Assembly (NCBI RefSeq): GCF_019175385.1
Contig: NC_083341.1
Coordinates: 20,158,203-20,222,202 of the forward strand
Length of the DNA: 64,000 bases
Direction: 5' to 3'
Source of the DNA: Lycium barbarum
Lineage: Eukaryota > Streptophyta > Magnoliopsida > Solanales > Solanaceae
Below are positions 33,183 through 46,533 of the stretch, piece by piece; position 1 is the first letter of the stretch; each line of letters starts with the position of its first letter. Made by a program: the position numbers and the translations under genes. A model generated the notes under the pieces. It was not told where the DNA came from. It searched no databases and saw only the letters and a list, made by a program, of their open reading frames with translations.

Positions 33183-33563
33183 TTTTTTGAATAGTGAACT
33201 AAAAGTGAATGGAAAGCATCCCGCTTTAGTAGAGTTCGAAAAAAGATCGCACCCTAAGGAATGTGATATAGATAGCTTATCCCAGCGAATGTCAATTATA
33301 CTAATGTGTGTATATATGTTATATTAACATTAATGTTAATATATTAATATATTATTAAATATTAAATCTCATCTTATCTTATCTTAAATTTTAAAAAGCA
33401 TGAAGGCCTTTAGAGAAATATCATTCGCCTTTTTTACCCTTTAAAAATAGATTTCACACTAGACAAAATTGTACTTAAATTATTTTGTAATATTTAAGAC
33501 TTTAGAATTAACTGAAAGTTTGGCTATTAAATTTTTTCTAATCTACATCTATATCTATATCCA

Positions 33564-36500
33564 TCTATATATAATATAAAGCTAGGCATAGACAAGTTGA
33601 TGTGGCACCTCTCTTTGGCCACCATTCCTATTTATCTTTTTTCTCATTTTTTTGACATTTTCTCCTATTTTTCTCAATTATTCTATTTTTAAAAATCTTT
33701 TCTATCTCTAATTAATATAAACTGAATAATTAATACATATTTATGATTATGCTTTTTAATCTTCTTCATCTTTTTTCTCATTTCAACAGTTCATGGTCAA
33801 CAATTATTTAATCCCAATTAAGCATATCAATTAATGCACCTTAATTTTTATGATTTTCAATCTCCTTCCGGATTAGTTGGTGCTGCTCAAATTGTCCATT
33901 CATATGCCATATGGTACTTCAGTTTTGTAGTGGTAAGCTTATGCCTAAAAGTCTAAAAATTTTCCATTTTTTTGTTTCTCTCTCTGTATATTGTGTATGG
34001 TAAAGTATATGTAGTTTATAGATTGTTTGATCCGTCTTCAATCTATTTTATAGGTGTGAGCAATGAGAAGTTGTGAGAGTAACAAAGAGTAATAATAGAT
34101 GAAAAGTGTAAAGTTTCAACTGTATGGGTCACAAAGTTTTTCTCAAACAATTGTTGAGATATACTCTAAATATTGTTGAGTTTTTAACAAATTTCTCTCT
34201 TTATCTTTACTTTTAGTTTTCTTTAGCAATAAAATTTTAACTTTTTATATTATATGAAAGTAGACCAAATGACTTTGCTATGATATATATAGACCAAATG
34301 ACTTTGCTATGATATATATAGATTGCTATATAACTGTGATATGATCTGTAGATGTATCTTTTATGCGCTCCCACTGCTTATTAAATTTGACTGTGCGAGG
34401 TTTTGTGACATGCTATACAACAATCCTTCCGATGTCAATTTGAAGAGATTTTCTCCTTTATGTTCAAAATATTCAGGCCGTCATGAATGGATATAGCTAA
34501 TAACACATGTAAGCACTCCTTGTATTTGACTCCCGTAATTCAGAAGGTATACTATCTCATTGCATATTTTTACTCTTGTGAAATTTTTTTAGTTTCAAAT
34601 ATTTGAATCTTTTTTCGTTTTATTTCGTTAGCCTTTTTTCTTTTAATTTTTGTTGAATGTTCTGAATATTAATGGCATGTACAAGATATAGATCTAAAGT
34701 GAATTTTATCAAGGGCTATGGTACATTTATCCTCATTCTTATGTTTATGTTGACGACTTTTATTCCATTGTGATGATTGTTAAAAAAATTATGGTAGTCT
34801 ACAATATGTTACGGAGCTTTTATTACTTTATGTCAGAAAATTACTTTTTTTTTTAATTTCTAAATCTATCATCTTTTGAACAGAGTTAGTGGTGACGAGA
34901 ACCTTTTTCATGGCAAAAGTGAGGTGTTAATGACACTTTCTTATTAATGTGATTCAAGGCTTCATAGCAAGCTGTTGTCTTCTTCTTTAAGTTTTTTCAT
35001 TATCAATTTGAGTGTGTGTGATTACTTAACATATTTTTCACTTTTTTAGAGCCTGTTTGGCTTAGCTGATTTAAAGTAGCTGATAAACATTAAGTGCTGA
35101 TAAGTATTTCTAAGTGTTCAAGCTGATTTAATAAATAAACAGTTACGTGTTTGGATAAAATTGTTGAAACTGATAATAAGTTGTTGAAGTGTTTGGCAAA
35201 AAAGTGTTGATAAGCATTTTTTCTGTTAGAATGACTTAAATACCCTTAAAGTTGTTTATAATAATAAGAACGTAAAGTCCAAATTAATTCAAAATAATTT
35301 ATGCCTCATTTATTTATAATGTAAAATTGATTAGATAAAATTATTTCTTATGAATATAAATTATTTTATGATAAGCAAAACTACAGTCATAAGCTTTAAT
35401 AAAATACTTAATAATTATACTGAAATTTGCTAGGATAACATACTCAAATAGTACACAAAATATTTGAATAGAAGAAATGCATATGCAATTAATGAAATTT
35501 TGTTTGTTGCTACTTAAATTAAAATATTCAACTATGATAAAAATTCTGAGCCATCAAATCACGAGTTGCTGTGTTTTAATTTTTAAAGACGTAGGGTGAG
35601 GAAATGACGTGATGGAGAGGGTTAGGGGTTTTGTTAGAGTAAGGGTATTTTAGGGATTAAAAAATAATATTAGGGATACAGTAGTAAAAGTCTTGGTCAA
35701 ACTAAAAGTACTTATAAGGTTAAGGGTATTTCAGAGATTATAAAATAATATTAGGGATAGAATAGTAAAAGTCTTGGTCAAACTAAAAGTGTTTATAATC
35801 TAAAAAAATAATAAGTTGGGGGAGACCAACTTATGGCTTATTGCTTATTTTAGCTATATAAGCACTTTTATTTTTACCAAACATGCAAATAAGCCAAAAA
35901 ATGACCAGCTTATAAGCTTAGCCAAACACCCTATTAAATTATCTAAATTCATGTTGTTGTTTCACTTGCGTATTTACTACATATTGTAGTAAATGCTACC
36001 TTGATTTCAATGATTCTCTGAGCCATGATCTATTTGATCCTTCAGAACCAGCTTTATCATTGAGTAAAGAAAAGGACCCTTAGTCTTTGGATTTGGGCGC
36101 AAGCAAAAGAAGAACAAAAAAAAAGAGGCTTTGGCTTATTAAGAAGCATACAGACGACATAGTAAGCAGAAGCACGTGACTCAAAAGAAGGGCATCGCTA
36201 TCACTTACGCAATTTTAAGAATAATTGTCTCATCTCTAATTTTTTATTTTCTTTTCATTTCCTATGATTAATGCTCATTATGATTAATGTTCATTATTGT
36301 GTAATTATATAAAAATATTACTCATGTTACGTTTACAAACAGGTCCAACAGTCACATTCTTAATCTTCTTATAACTACTCTTTACTCTCTGTTATTCTTA
36401 CTCTGTTTCTCGGAATTTAATGCATATTGAATGTAGGAATTCATTTGGAATGTCTTTAATGTTTTTGTAACTTTAATTACCTTCTTATCTTCCTATCCTT

Positions 36501-37276
36501 TCTCATGTAGCTATTTCTCTCTTCTCTTCTGTTCTTTTTTAACTTTTATTTGTAAATGCATCTTTTTCTTACCGTCTTTTGTTCTTGCTTTTAATAATTA
36601 TCTTATTTCTTTTTAGTGATTTTGATATGACAATCCTTTCGATTGACGACTAGATGAAAACGAGAAAGTCAATGATGATGAAGTTAGCAAAGAGGAGGAA
36701 GAAGCGGGAACGGAAAGATAATGATGTGAAAAACTAAGCAACTCAAATTAGGGAGTATGCTTCTTATATGCAAGACTTGGAATAATAAATTGTTCACAAA
36801 AGGTAGGGTATATTAAATTGATTTTTTTTTCTTATTGTTCACTAAAGATAGGGCATATTTTTTTTTCATTTTTTTTTTATTTCCTTCTTTTAGTCTATTT
36901 TTTATTTTATTTAGAGAATAAAAAATGTGAATCTTGTGAAAGCATAAATGTCGAGAAATTAGAATTAAGAAAAGGGCCCCTCAGTGAAAGAAGAAAAAAG
37001 AAATTTACTTTCCACTAATTTTATTACCATCTTTTTCTTTTTCATTAATTCTTCTTCTAATATTTTACTTTTTCAAGTTCACAAATACTGATTTCTTATA
37101 TAAGTTGTTTCATATTTAACCCAAAACATTTTTCATGGATTCCCTTTTATGAAATTTATGAAATATGTGTCATTATTTAACATTAGCCCCCTTTTATAAA
37201 AGTAATTAATAACATTAATATTCAACTGTATTTTAGTTCCTTTTATGACCGCGCGAAGCGCAAACAAGTATACTAG
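33564..37276 (+). mobile_element. Non-autonomous Helitron-like element
   Basis: The 3' end has a GC-rich hairpin, GCGC-GAA-GCGC (37,251-37,261), then eleven bases and CTAG followed by T. This is the layout of Helitron 3' termini, which insert between A and T. The presumed 5' end is TCTATATATAATATAAAG preceded by A; the repeated ATCT motifs nearby make the exact start uncertain. There are no inverted repeats at the ends and no Rep/helicase ORF. Short tandem duplications (34,262-34,321) and a nested element (35,047-35,933) lie inside. A Lys/Glu-rich stretch near 36,660-36,740 could be a captured exon scrap. Confidence 0.6.
35047..35933. repeat. Nested element with GCCTGTTTGGC ends
   Basis: Inverted ends GCCTGTTTGGCTTAGCT and AGCTTAGCCAAACACCC bound an 880-bp non-coding unit. 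It carries a tandem duplication (about 35,640-35,722 and 35,723-35,800, sharing AAAGTCTTGGTCAAACTAAA). It is a non-autonomous DNA transposon inside the Helitron-like element. Confidence 0.6.
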
Positions 37277-38825
37277 TTTTAAGTATGTCCGAGTCCTAAT
37301 TTGCACGTATGTTGTACCTTTAATTTATGAAATTTTTATTATTTCCTTATATTCATTAATAGGTTTATGTTTTATACAATGAAATTAATTGCTTTTCATG
37401 CAAGTCAAGGTCTCCAATTCACTCATTATTTGACGAAGTAGAAACAAGTTATATGGAGGAAATCTGCTTATAAGAGACTTGCTATTTTAAGGACTACACT
37501 TGCCATATGAAATCATATTCTCCAGCTTTAATTATGGTTAAGAAAAGGCAGTGATAATAACTTGAAGAACAAGGATCTTTCAGCTTTAGAAAAAAAAAAA
37601 AAAACTGCAAATATGGTTATTTAATTGAGTGACAAGATTATTCCTAAAGCTATGGCATTTAATTCGGTGATTCTTTAGAAGCTTGATTGATAATTTATAT
37701 TTATTGAATTATAGACGTGATGAAGCAAAAAAAAAAAAAAACGTGTGGAATTTCTTATAAATAAGATGTAAGTGTGGTAAAAGGTATCGGTTTTATTTTT
37801 TCCAAAGAAGTATTTTATTTTAAAAGTATTCATTATTGCCAATCTAAGAAGGGCGGCAATGCAATTTAAAAATTTCAGAGCTTGCTTGGCATAGGGTTTG
37901 AACTGTGACCGAAGACACAAGTCCTTCAACATTTGCCAATCGAACTAGTAGCCTTATATGTTTGATATAGCAAGAAAGATTTTTTTTTTTCATTTACAAT
38001 TTATAATTCTTTAATAAGAATTGCTAAATAACACTTTTTAAAGTTGCAATTTAAAATTTAGAACTCAAATTCCGACTCCGCCTAACAAACCCTCTAATTC
38101 ACATGTTTTCCCTTAATAATTCATCTGTATCCCATGCAGCAGCAATATACACAACTTGGTAGTGTGTACAGGGAATTATGAAAATTCAAGTCTAACTGTG
38201 CACTCAGCTACAAAGGGTGTGGGGTTTGCGGTGGACAAGAGTCTAACTAAAGATTTCAAATCATTAATCTTTATACTCTAAGTATGTAAATTTTATTTTA
38301 AAAAAAATTGTAAAATCACACCAGAAATAAGTTAATTTGACTCCGAAAAGATTCACATAAATTCAAATGAAGAAAATATTTTTTCCCTCACATATATACC
38401 GTTTGAGTGGAAACTACTGGGTTTGCATTAACTCATACCCAATAGTCTAGATCCACCCCTGACCATTGAACACATTCTACTTTTAAAATTATGAGTTCAA
38501 TAATATAACATGTTAGTAGTTCTCTAGCTGAAGGATTGGTTCCCTAGCTAAAGTAAAGAATTAATTCTAAACAACCCGTCATGATAGTCTATGATTGCAT
38601 TCGCTAATAAGACATAAAAAGGTGTTTTATACACCATCACTTTGGTTATAGCTGCATAATTAAAGTTAAAGAGTTTGAAACTAAGTCCATCTTCTGCAGT
38701 TTAATAATGCAATGTGTTTCATCATAGTCAGAGTGTAAAAATGTTTAGTGTATATAATTTAAATCCATAAATAATAGTTTAAAATAAAAAGAGTCTGAAT
38801 AGTTTAATATATTGATTTATTACTA
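37277..38825. other. Intergenic, nothing recognised
   Basis: AT-rich DNA without a convincing gene. A-runs at about 37,590 and 37,727 and scattered repeat fragments occur; the ORF at 37,675-37,932 (minus) lacks coding features. Confidence 0.5.
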
Positions 38826-39735
38826 CTATATATAAGGGACAACTAAGGGGCTTTTATAGTCTTCACAAAAATTTCCAATAAAATGTCAAATTTTTCGTTT
38901 TAGGTCCTAATATTAGTTTTTAAAGTCAAAATTACTTTTAGTTCTTAAGGTCTACTTTTCAAAAGCTGTCAAACCTCATATCTTATTTTTCCTGTTTTTT
39001 TATTTTCTATCCGACGCCCGGTATTCGTATTTGAGCCCGATTAATCTGGATAATTCGCATTGTGTAGCGCTATCTATAAGGGACAACTAAGGGGCTTTTG
39101 TAGCCCTCACAAAAGTTTCCAATAACATGTCAACCTTTTCAATTAATTACTTTTAGGTCCTAATATTATTTTTTAAAGTCAAATTTACTTTTTGTTCTTA
39201 AGGTCTACTTTTCAAAAGCTGTCAAACATCCTATCTTATTTTCCCTGTTTTTTGGTTTTCTATCCGGTGTCCGGTATTCGTATTTGAGCCCGATTAATCC
39301 AAATAATTCGCATTCAGTAGCGTCCATTCGTGGAAAGCACTCCCTCCACAGATTTTTTCATACCCAGGCTCGAACCCGAGAACCTTGATTAAGGGAGGAG
39401 CTGCCCCGTCCGCTGCACAAATTCTGTATTTATCTCAAAAGTTTATTAACTATGTATAGATTATTAATTTAGAACTAAATAACTTTGAAAAATTAGGATC
39501 CAAAACTCATAAACATCAAATTCTGACTCTGCATTTAATTTGAAGAAAATAATTTCATCAAAATGAAATTTAAAATATTAAAGAACTGAACTGAAAATTT
39601 TGCTTTTATATATTCAAAATATACTTATATGAAATTTAATTATTACTAGCATAAATTATATTTCTTTAATTAAAATATCTACTTTTATATCTTGGGTTTG
39701 GGCCCGGCCTTAGCACGGGCCTCACAAAATTAGTA
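38826..39735 (+). repeat. Helitron-like unit with tandem duplication
   Basis: Two direct copies of about 240 bp (from 38,833 and from 39,076) share AAGGGACAACTAAGGGGCTT, CCGGTATTCGTATTTGAGCC and ATAATTCGCATT. At the right end a strong hairpin, GGCCC-GGCCTTAGCAC-GGGCC, is followed by ACAAAATTAGTATA, resembling a mutated Helitron 3' end. The left edge TACTATATATAAGGGAC fits a Helitron 5' end. Classification is tentative; the duplication itself is clear. Confidence 0.5.
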
Positions 39736-40206
39736 TAGTAAAATTTTCACAAACAGCTACCTTTTAGCTCCTTCTAACAACCTATAACTACATGTTCTAC
39801 ATTTACAATTCGTAGCTGGAGGACCTATATTTAGCTAGTAGACGCGTCGACTTCAATATAGGATAAATATAACGGAAATACACACGCTGAGAAAACTGAA
39901 AGTGCTATATTTATGGAAACAAAATCTATTCCAATTTAAATTAAAATCAGTTTATAATGTTCCCTGATTCATGCAAAAATCCTCCCATTCCATATCTGAT
40001 CTCATATCTCATTCAAACAGCTAACAAATTCAAAAAAAAAAAAAAAAAGAATTCAAAAAGTACATTCATATTTTTAACCAAAAAAAAAGGTTCAAAAACT
40101 AGTTCATCAAAAAACTTTGAAAAATAACAATATCAAACCAGTGAACAGAGCTCGTTTTAAACGACGAATATATATTTGAATTCATCTGTTGAAATATAGA
40201 ATTCAA

Positions 40207-40570
40207 GTTGAGTTCCTAATTGAGGTAACAACGTTTTCACTACAACTTTTTTATTTTTTTTATTTTTTTGAAAATTTTCAAAATATATGAAAAATATATC
40301 TGAAATATAGTCAACAGAAACCAAAATAAGTAATATTGAACATAATAATCAAAATACAATTACAATATAGCCAAAATATAGTCATAATTGAGTTCATAAT
40401 TGAGGTAACAACGTTTTCACTGCAACTTTTTTTTTATTTTTTTTTTTTAAAAATTTTTCTAAATATAGTCAAAATATATGAAAAATATATCTGAAATATA
40501 GTCAACAGAAACCAGAATAAGTAATATTAAACATAATAATCAAAATACAATTAAAATATAGCCAATATAT
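40207..40570. repeat. Tandem duplication, about 185-bp unit
   Basis: Two adjacent copies share AATTGAGGTAACAACGTTTT, then T-runs, then ATCTGAAATATAGTCAACAG and TAATCAAAATACAATTA. No coding content. Confidence 0.75.
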
Positions 40571-41939
40571 ATATGAAAACAACTATTAAAATATCAATCC
40601 AAAACATTGGGAATTGAAAATTCGGAAAGTAACGAAGAAAAAAACACTAAAATATAGGTTAAATAGACGGTGAAACTTAAAAATTAGTATAGAATCTTGC
40701 CTTTTTTGGGAATTAGATTTGAATTATGAGTGAAATTAATGACTAGTTAATTAGAGATAAACAAGGAAGTTGAACTATTGTAAAACTGATTTGAAATTGG
40801 AGGAAATTAAGGGATATTGGGCATAATGGTGTGTATTTAGGGGGATAGGAGAGTATCAGATGAGTGGTAAAAAAGTGATAGCTATAAGAAGTAAATATGT
40901 TATATTTTAGCTACTAAATATAATTATTGTAAAGTTTAGTTATGCTTCATAAATAGGTAATAATGTAAGCTATGCCAAGTCAATTTTACATTAGTATATA
41001 TATATATTGTAAATATAACTCAATGCAAGATGTTCAAGATAGGATCAAACAATATTAGGATAAATTTGCAGATATGTCTTAGAGGTGGCAACCTAGCTAA
41101 TTTCAGAACTCCTGTTGACTTAGATCTGAAAATTAAATATAAGGCCAAGAATGTGTTCTCTCTTTACAGCTAAATTTGGGTTAAATTTTTCCGATTCATT
41201 TTGTTGTTATTAATTATTCTTCTATGATCATATTTATTTAACTGTTTAATTATTATTCAAAGCCACCTTTAGGGTGATTGGCGGGGGGGGGGGGTGCGTA
41301 GGCTTGACCCCTGCCTTATGTATTACTGTAATAACCAAAAGGAATATTCATGTATTAGAAGTATATAAAGAGCCTAACCTCTTCAAAAATTTCTAAGCCA
41401 ATGGACAATCCCATAGTTTTACAGCTTACTCTCCAAGATCTTGTCTTGACAGATTCACAAATTTTGAGACCATAAGTCTTTAATTTGTACAATTAATGAG
41501 AGTGAGGCTCTCATGATCACTGTTAATAGTCCAAAAATGAGGAGCAAACTATACGTGAGAGATTCAGAATTTGAAATGTATGGCTTGCTTGTGGTTCTTT
41601 GTTAAAAAAGCAAAAGTGAAGTTATTTATAGCGTCCAAGGGGAATTGAACGCTCGTCAAGGAGGGCCACAAAGCTTAAGCTAGTTCGAGCTTTGCCACAG
41701 AACCAACAGCACTACCAATACTGGGACATTCCCAAGTAGAAATTACTTATATATAAAATGGATTCTCAAATAAATACAAGGTCTGAGCAAAAGTTACTGG
41801 GTTCCCGGGCAGAGGAAAATTTAAGGGGTTTGAGGGTGTTCACCCGAACACCCTTGGCAAAAAATAGCATGGTAAATATAGGGTAGATTTTCTGTATTTA
41901 TGTACATATTTAAGTTTTGAATACCCTAAACAAATGCAA

Positions 41940-42012
41940 AAGGTTAGCTCAAGTGGTCCAGGGTGTTCAAAATGCACTCTAGCGTCCTAGCTAGGTTCAA
42001 TTCCGAGGGACA
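41940..42012 (+). mobile_element. tRNA-derived SINE head
   Basis: Box A-like TTAGCTCAAGTGGTCC and box B-like AGGTTCAATTCCGAGG lie at a tRNA-like spacing but do not form a full cloverleaf. A repeat with a GGATCCGCCACTGG edge follows at about 42,090. Confidence 0.45.
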
Positions 42013-42399
42013 ATAATATTTTTTTATGTTTAGCTTTTGGCGTCCGGGGTGTGGAATTTTTATTTTTCGAACCCCTGAATAAAAATTCTGGATCCGCCAC
42101 TGGAATCCCGGAAAGCCACACCGGATACCCTAGATCCACCACTGGTACCACATCAGAGTATTTGATTTCTATGATTTGTTGCTAATTCTGAAATTAGGAT
42201 ATTCCCTTTTGTCCAAAGGTACAAGTCCTTTCACTTGTCTTGAAAGTTCTTCAAATGAGTTGTATAACATGTCAGTCTGAGATGTATGGCTAATGGTCGC
42301 AAGTTTGTCTGCTACTTTGTTGGCCTCTTTGTAGTCCTGCATACTTTAAAAGCCATCTTCTAATCTAGAAGAAAACTTAGTTCATTCCAAGATAAATCA

Positions 42400-42722
42400 T
42401 ATTTAAAGTTGAGAAATTGTAAACTTACAATAAGGAGGGTCTGAGTAATCTGAAAAACCAGTTTGGAAGAAAAGGTTTAAGATTGTTAAACCTACTATAC
42501 TATGTTTTGATTTCCAAAACTCCCATGAAATGACAGTAGGAATAATCTTAATTGACAAAGCAGCCACATGATTGCAAGGGCAATACTCCACCAGGTTGAA
42601 AAAGCATTATGAATGGAGGAACTGCTCAGAGATATCAAAGCAGGCACCAAAGTGGCTCCAAACTGCTTGAGCCAAGTAACCATTAGCAAAAACATGATGA
42701 ATATTTTCATTATTTACTTGTA
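42400..42722 (-). pseudogene. LINE (L1-type) ORF2 C-terminal fragment
   Basis: Reading the minus strand from about 42,720 gives NENIHHVF, AQAVWSHFGACF, one stop, and then SWEFWKSKH. This pattern (xxHxF, AxxVW, IxWEFWKxR/K) is the zinc-binding and following region near the C terminus of plant L1 LINE reverse transcriptases. No RT or endonuclease domain is nearby. It is a short, decayed scrap. Confidence 0.45.
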
Positions 42723-42759
42723 CTTGTATGATGACATAATAGGAATACCATAAATCTCC

Positions 42760-44600
42760 TTTCCAAATTTTCAAGTTCTAATTTTCCAAAATCTAAAATA
42801 TTAAGAAAAACATTAAGTGATTATGAATGCATTAAGTACCATTTTTTTAATATAAAAATTCATATTTTCTTGTATAGTGACATAGGAATGCATTAATTTT
42901 TCTCTCTAAATTTTTAAGTTTTAATTTTAATATCTCAAGTTACAACTAAATAACTAATTCTAATTGTTCACCAAAGGCCTTGTTAACCTTGTGTGTCAAA
43001 AAGTTTACAATTAATATTTACAAAAATTCACTATTTCCTTGTATGATCCTAGCATTAGGAATGTAGAAAAATCTTTTTTCCAAGTTTTTTAAGTTTTAAA
43101 TTAATTGTTTCAAGTTTTTCATACTAGAACTACTTTGCATACTATTTAAGAACTTTGTATTAAATTACTTAAATATTCATATCTATCAATAAAATTTTTG
43201 ACAGCAAGAACCAAAGTATTGTATTGCAACAAATGGCTAACATTTTATTAATTTGAAAGAACCTTTGCCAATATAAATAGATATTATGAAGAAATGTTTG
43301 TTGTGAAGCAAAACGATTTATCTCTAGTGAGAATACTGGAGCTACAAACTATAATCATGAAACTAAAACCGAGAATACTGATCTTTTGCATAATGAGTTA
43401 TTAACTATAATAATGTAGTAAAAACTAGTTATATAACAATAGAAGTTTTTTTTGGAGGCCTAAAGCAGATATTTTCATGGCCTTATCCTTGAGCCGCTTA
43501 TGAATAGAACTTCTCCTCGCTGTGATTTTACATTCAATAGAGTGATTTTCTTTTACACTTACATGTACATGAACGTGTTCAACTATGCTCAGCAGGCAGC
43601 ACTTTTTCCAACGGTCCCACTTTTTTATGCTTTGTGATCATGACATGAAAGATGTTCTTAATGTTAGAGAGCTTATCTAATATTAGGTCACTTTTGAAGT
43701 TGATTCCTCTAGTTTTTTAAACCATTTGGACACTTCCTTTATCCATCTCACGAAAACTTATTCTATAACATTTTGTCCTTTTGATTCCATTATAATTGGC
43801 AGGAAAAAAGCATCAATTGTTCGATGCGCCGTTATGAGTTTGCAACGTATGAGAATAAATTATTGAGGTGGGTACCTGACGGTGTAAATCACATGGGTTT
43901 ACACTGACAGACTTTCTTTTTCTTCATAAACATTTTATTCTAAGGCGTTGAATTGATATCACTTGGATTACATTAAGGAATTTTTGGTACAATAATGAAG
44001 TTAAGCTGAAGAATGAATACCTTCAATACCATTTTAAAAAGCTTCATATTAGGCGGCTCTACAAATAAGTGACTAATACCGTGTGATACTATGTTTATCT
44101 AAATTTATTTCTAAGAATTGTAATATGGTGAGTCTGCCAGATGTCAGCACCCTTATTCACAGTTCGATAATGGTAAATTGTCAAGGATAGATGATAGAAA
44201 TCGTCTTTGTCGATTGCATTATTGCTTTTGTTTCCTTTCTGAAAGGTGTAAGTTGTTTGACACAAACTATTGTTGTGTAGGTGTTTTTAGTGGTATACAC
44301 TATCTTTGTGTCGACTCCTTTTTCAATGCTTGTGTTCTTGCAGAGTTTGGAATTGACCAATGAAACAGTAAAGTTCATGAAAGGGTTCTTTAGTAAACAC
44401 TAATAGTGTATGCTTGCACTATTTTTCCATGATTTCTTATAAGTCACTGTTTTTCATGCATTTCATAAGTCATTCTTTTCCTCTTACACATTGTATACAT
44501 ACCTAAATATTGTGTATATACAGTGTATAACATGTATAAACATTGACTAACTTATACAAACTATGCATTGAAGAACATTCACACACACAAAGACTTAGCG
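42760..44600. repeat. Diverged duplicated segment, copy 1 (part)
   Basis: Sequence around 43,140-43,320 (TTGCAACAAATGGCTAACAT) and 43,505-43,630 (GAACTTCTCCTCG, ACATTCAATAGAGTG, TATGCTCAGCAG, GTCCCACTTTTT) matches 50,480-50,610 and 52,365-52,490 in the same order and orientation. No intact gene is seen. The other half of copy 1 is near 46,770. Confidence 0.5.
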
Positions 44601-45756
44601 CCAGGTCCTTCATAGAAGAACAAAGTTTCTCCACCGTAACCTCCTGCTTCATAACACGGCAACCTCGTCTCCTTCACAGTCAACAATAAATTTCAGAAAT
44701 TCTTACCAAAATAGACGCAAACCCAGAAAGAAGAAAAGATTTAGAGAAGATTTTTAAAAGATTTAGAGAAGATTTTTCTCGATGTTCTTCCATATTGATA
44801 GTTTGAATTGGGGCAAGAAGATGATAATGGGTGGTTTATGGCAATTCGAAAAAGATAATAAATTTGTGCTTGTTGTTGCTATTGATGCACTGTTAGAGAC
44901 GGTGAAGAATAATAAGCCATCTAACAATCCCAATTTATGTGTGTTTTTTTGCAAATGCACAACAGGTCAACGTAACGAATTTTGATACAAAGGTATTGTT
45001 CACTTCAATATCCTCACAACATAGATTATACTAAACTGTATTTTTGGAAATCCAGTGACAGATCGACTATTAGGATTTGAGAAACGTACTTCTTGTTAAC
45101 CACATTAGCTAGCCAAGATATTATGTACTATTTTGGTGCAGCCCCACCACTTCCTCTGTTCCTTTCTAGTACGTAGCGACTTAAATGAAACCGAAAATTT
45201 GCGTGCAATTCTGCTTTGTTGAAATATTCGAATCCAACCATATCTAGTTTTCTTTTGTTTTTTTCATATTAGTTTTAAAAATAATCCAATATAATTTTCC
45301 TTTTTGCCTTTTATATCAAAACATTTGAAATGACTTTTGCTGTGTTCGAGTATGACTAGTCGATCTCTACATTGAAACTTTTAAAAGTATGGATCAGTTC
45401 GTAATAGAATGAACAAAGGAAATAACTTATTTTAAAATTTAAGACAACAAATTATTTAGCATTGGTTTTGTTTGTGATAATTTGGTTTTTGAAACTCACT
45501 AGCGGTTAAATTTATATTCTCATGGCGTGAGACCCATTAAATGAAAAAAATCACCCTATCAAAAATTTCACTAGTCGAACCTGTGCCTCAATTTATTAAA
45601 ATGAATTAAAACCATCAATACTTGAAGTTAAGCATTTTGAAGAAGATTTTATTAAATTTCCTATAGATTCTTCTTCTCAAGTATTGTCTTAATTATTTTC
45701 CGCTTTACCTTGTCAATCCCGAGTTGTGACCACTGCTGCACCAGCCACCGGATTGT

Positions 45757-45779
45757 GGGGGGGGGGGGGGGGGGGGGGG
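45757..45779 (+). repeat. G23 homopolymer
   Basis: There are 23 consecutive G on the plus strand. Imperfect direct repeats flank it at a distance (GTTGTGACCACTGCTGCACC at 45,723 and GTTGCGGCCACGAGTGCACC at 45,827). A shorter G12 tract lies at 41,283-41,294. Confidence 0.9.
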
Positions 45780-45851
45780 ATCGTGGAGGGTTTGGGACAT
45801 GTAGACCAACCCAGGTATTAGCTCGGGTTGCGGCCACGAGTGCACCGCCAT

Positions 45852-45977
45852 AGGGTTGGCCATGGTACGGTATTGAAAATTTTGATTTTCAATTTTTTTA
45901 AAAACTATACCATTACCATCCTAATTAGTTCGGTTTTGGTATGGTAACTCGGTATCTACCGTACCATGCCCACCCCT
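45852..45977. repeat. Short MITE with GGCCATGGTACGGTA ends
   Basis: The ends are an inverted pair, AGGGTTGGCCATGGTACGGT against ACCGTACCATGCCCACCCCT, around about 85 bp of AT-rich DNA. The ends resemble hAT MITEs, though no matching 8-bp duplication was found. Confidence 0.65.
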
Positions 45978-46533
45978 ATACACTGGGGCAATTTTTTTTT
46001 TTTTTTTTTAATCGACAACTTTTTTGCAACGGCTAAAATGAGCCAAATATGCCGAACTGCTAGAGGGCTATGCCACACACCTATTTTCTAACCCCAACTC
46101 AACCCCTAAAAGTGAGTTCGAAACTTTGGGCCCGGTCCAACCGAAAATCAGTGGGGGCTCACATTTAGGGGGTCAGGTTGACCTAGCCCGGTCTCATTGC
46201 CAGGTTTATATTAATAGAAAGAGAACAACCATCCTAACCAATACGATAAATTTTTTCAGGAGAATCCAAAGAAAATCAATGTGATTGTAATATTGTGATT
46301 CAATTTACCTTTTCAAACTCCACCATATATCTCCATATTGTTTCTCTCGTTTGGACATTGTTTAATTTGAATTCCTATTTTCATGATGGAAAGAGAATCA
46401 CATCTGGAACAATTCTAGAAGCTTATGTCACATGTTTTAACTAAAGTTCAAAAATTACTAAATATAATGTGAATAAAAAACATTTCATAATGGAGATAGA
46501 CAAGCAGCGTAGGTGGTTATTCTTTTGATTTTG

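Noticed and set aside
36660..37018. Independent gene from Lys/Glu-rich ORFs
   Set aside because: Short, frame-broken and inside a Helitron-like element; kept only as possible captured debris.
44782..44985. 67-codon ORF MFFHIDSLNWGK
   Set aside because: No family recognised, no clear promoter, and an antisense ORF of similar length overlaps. Not enough to call a gene.
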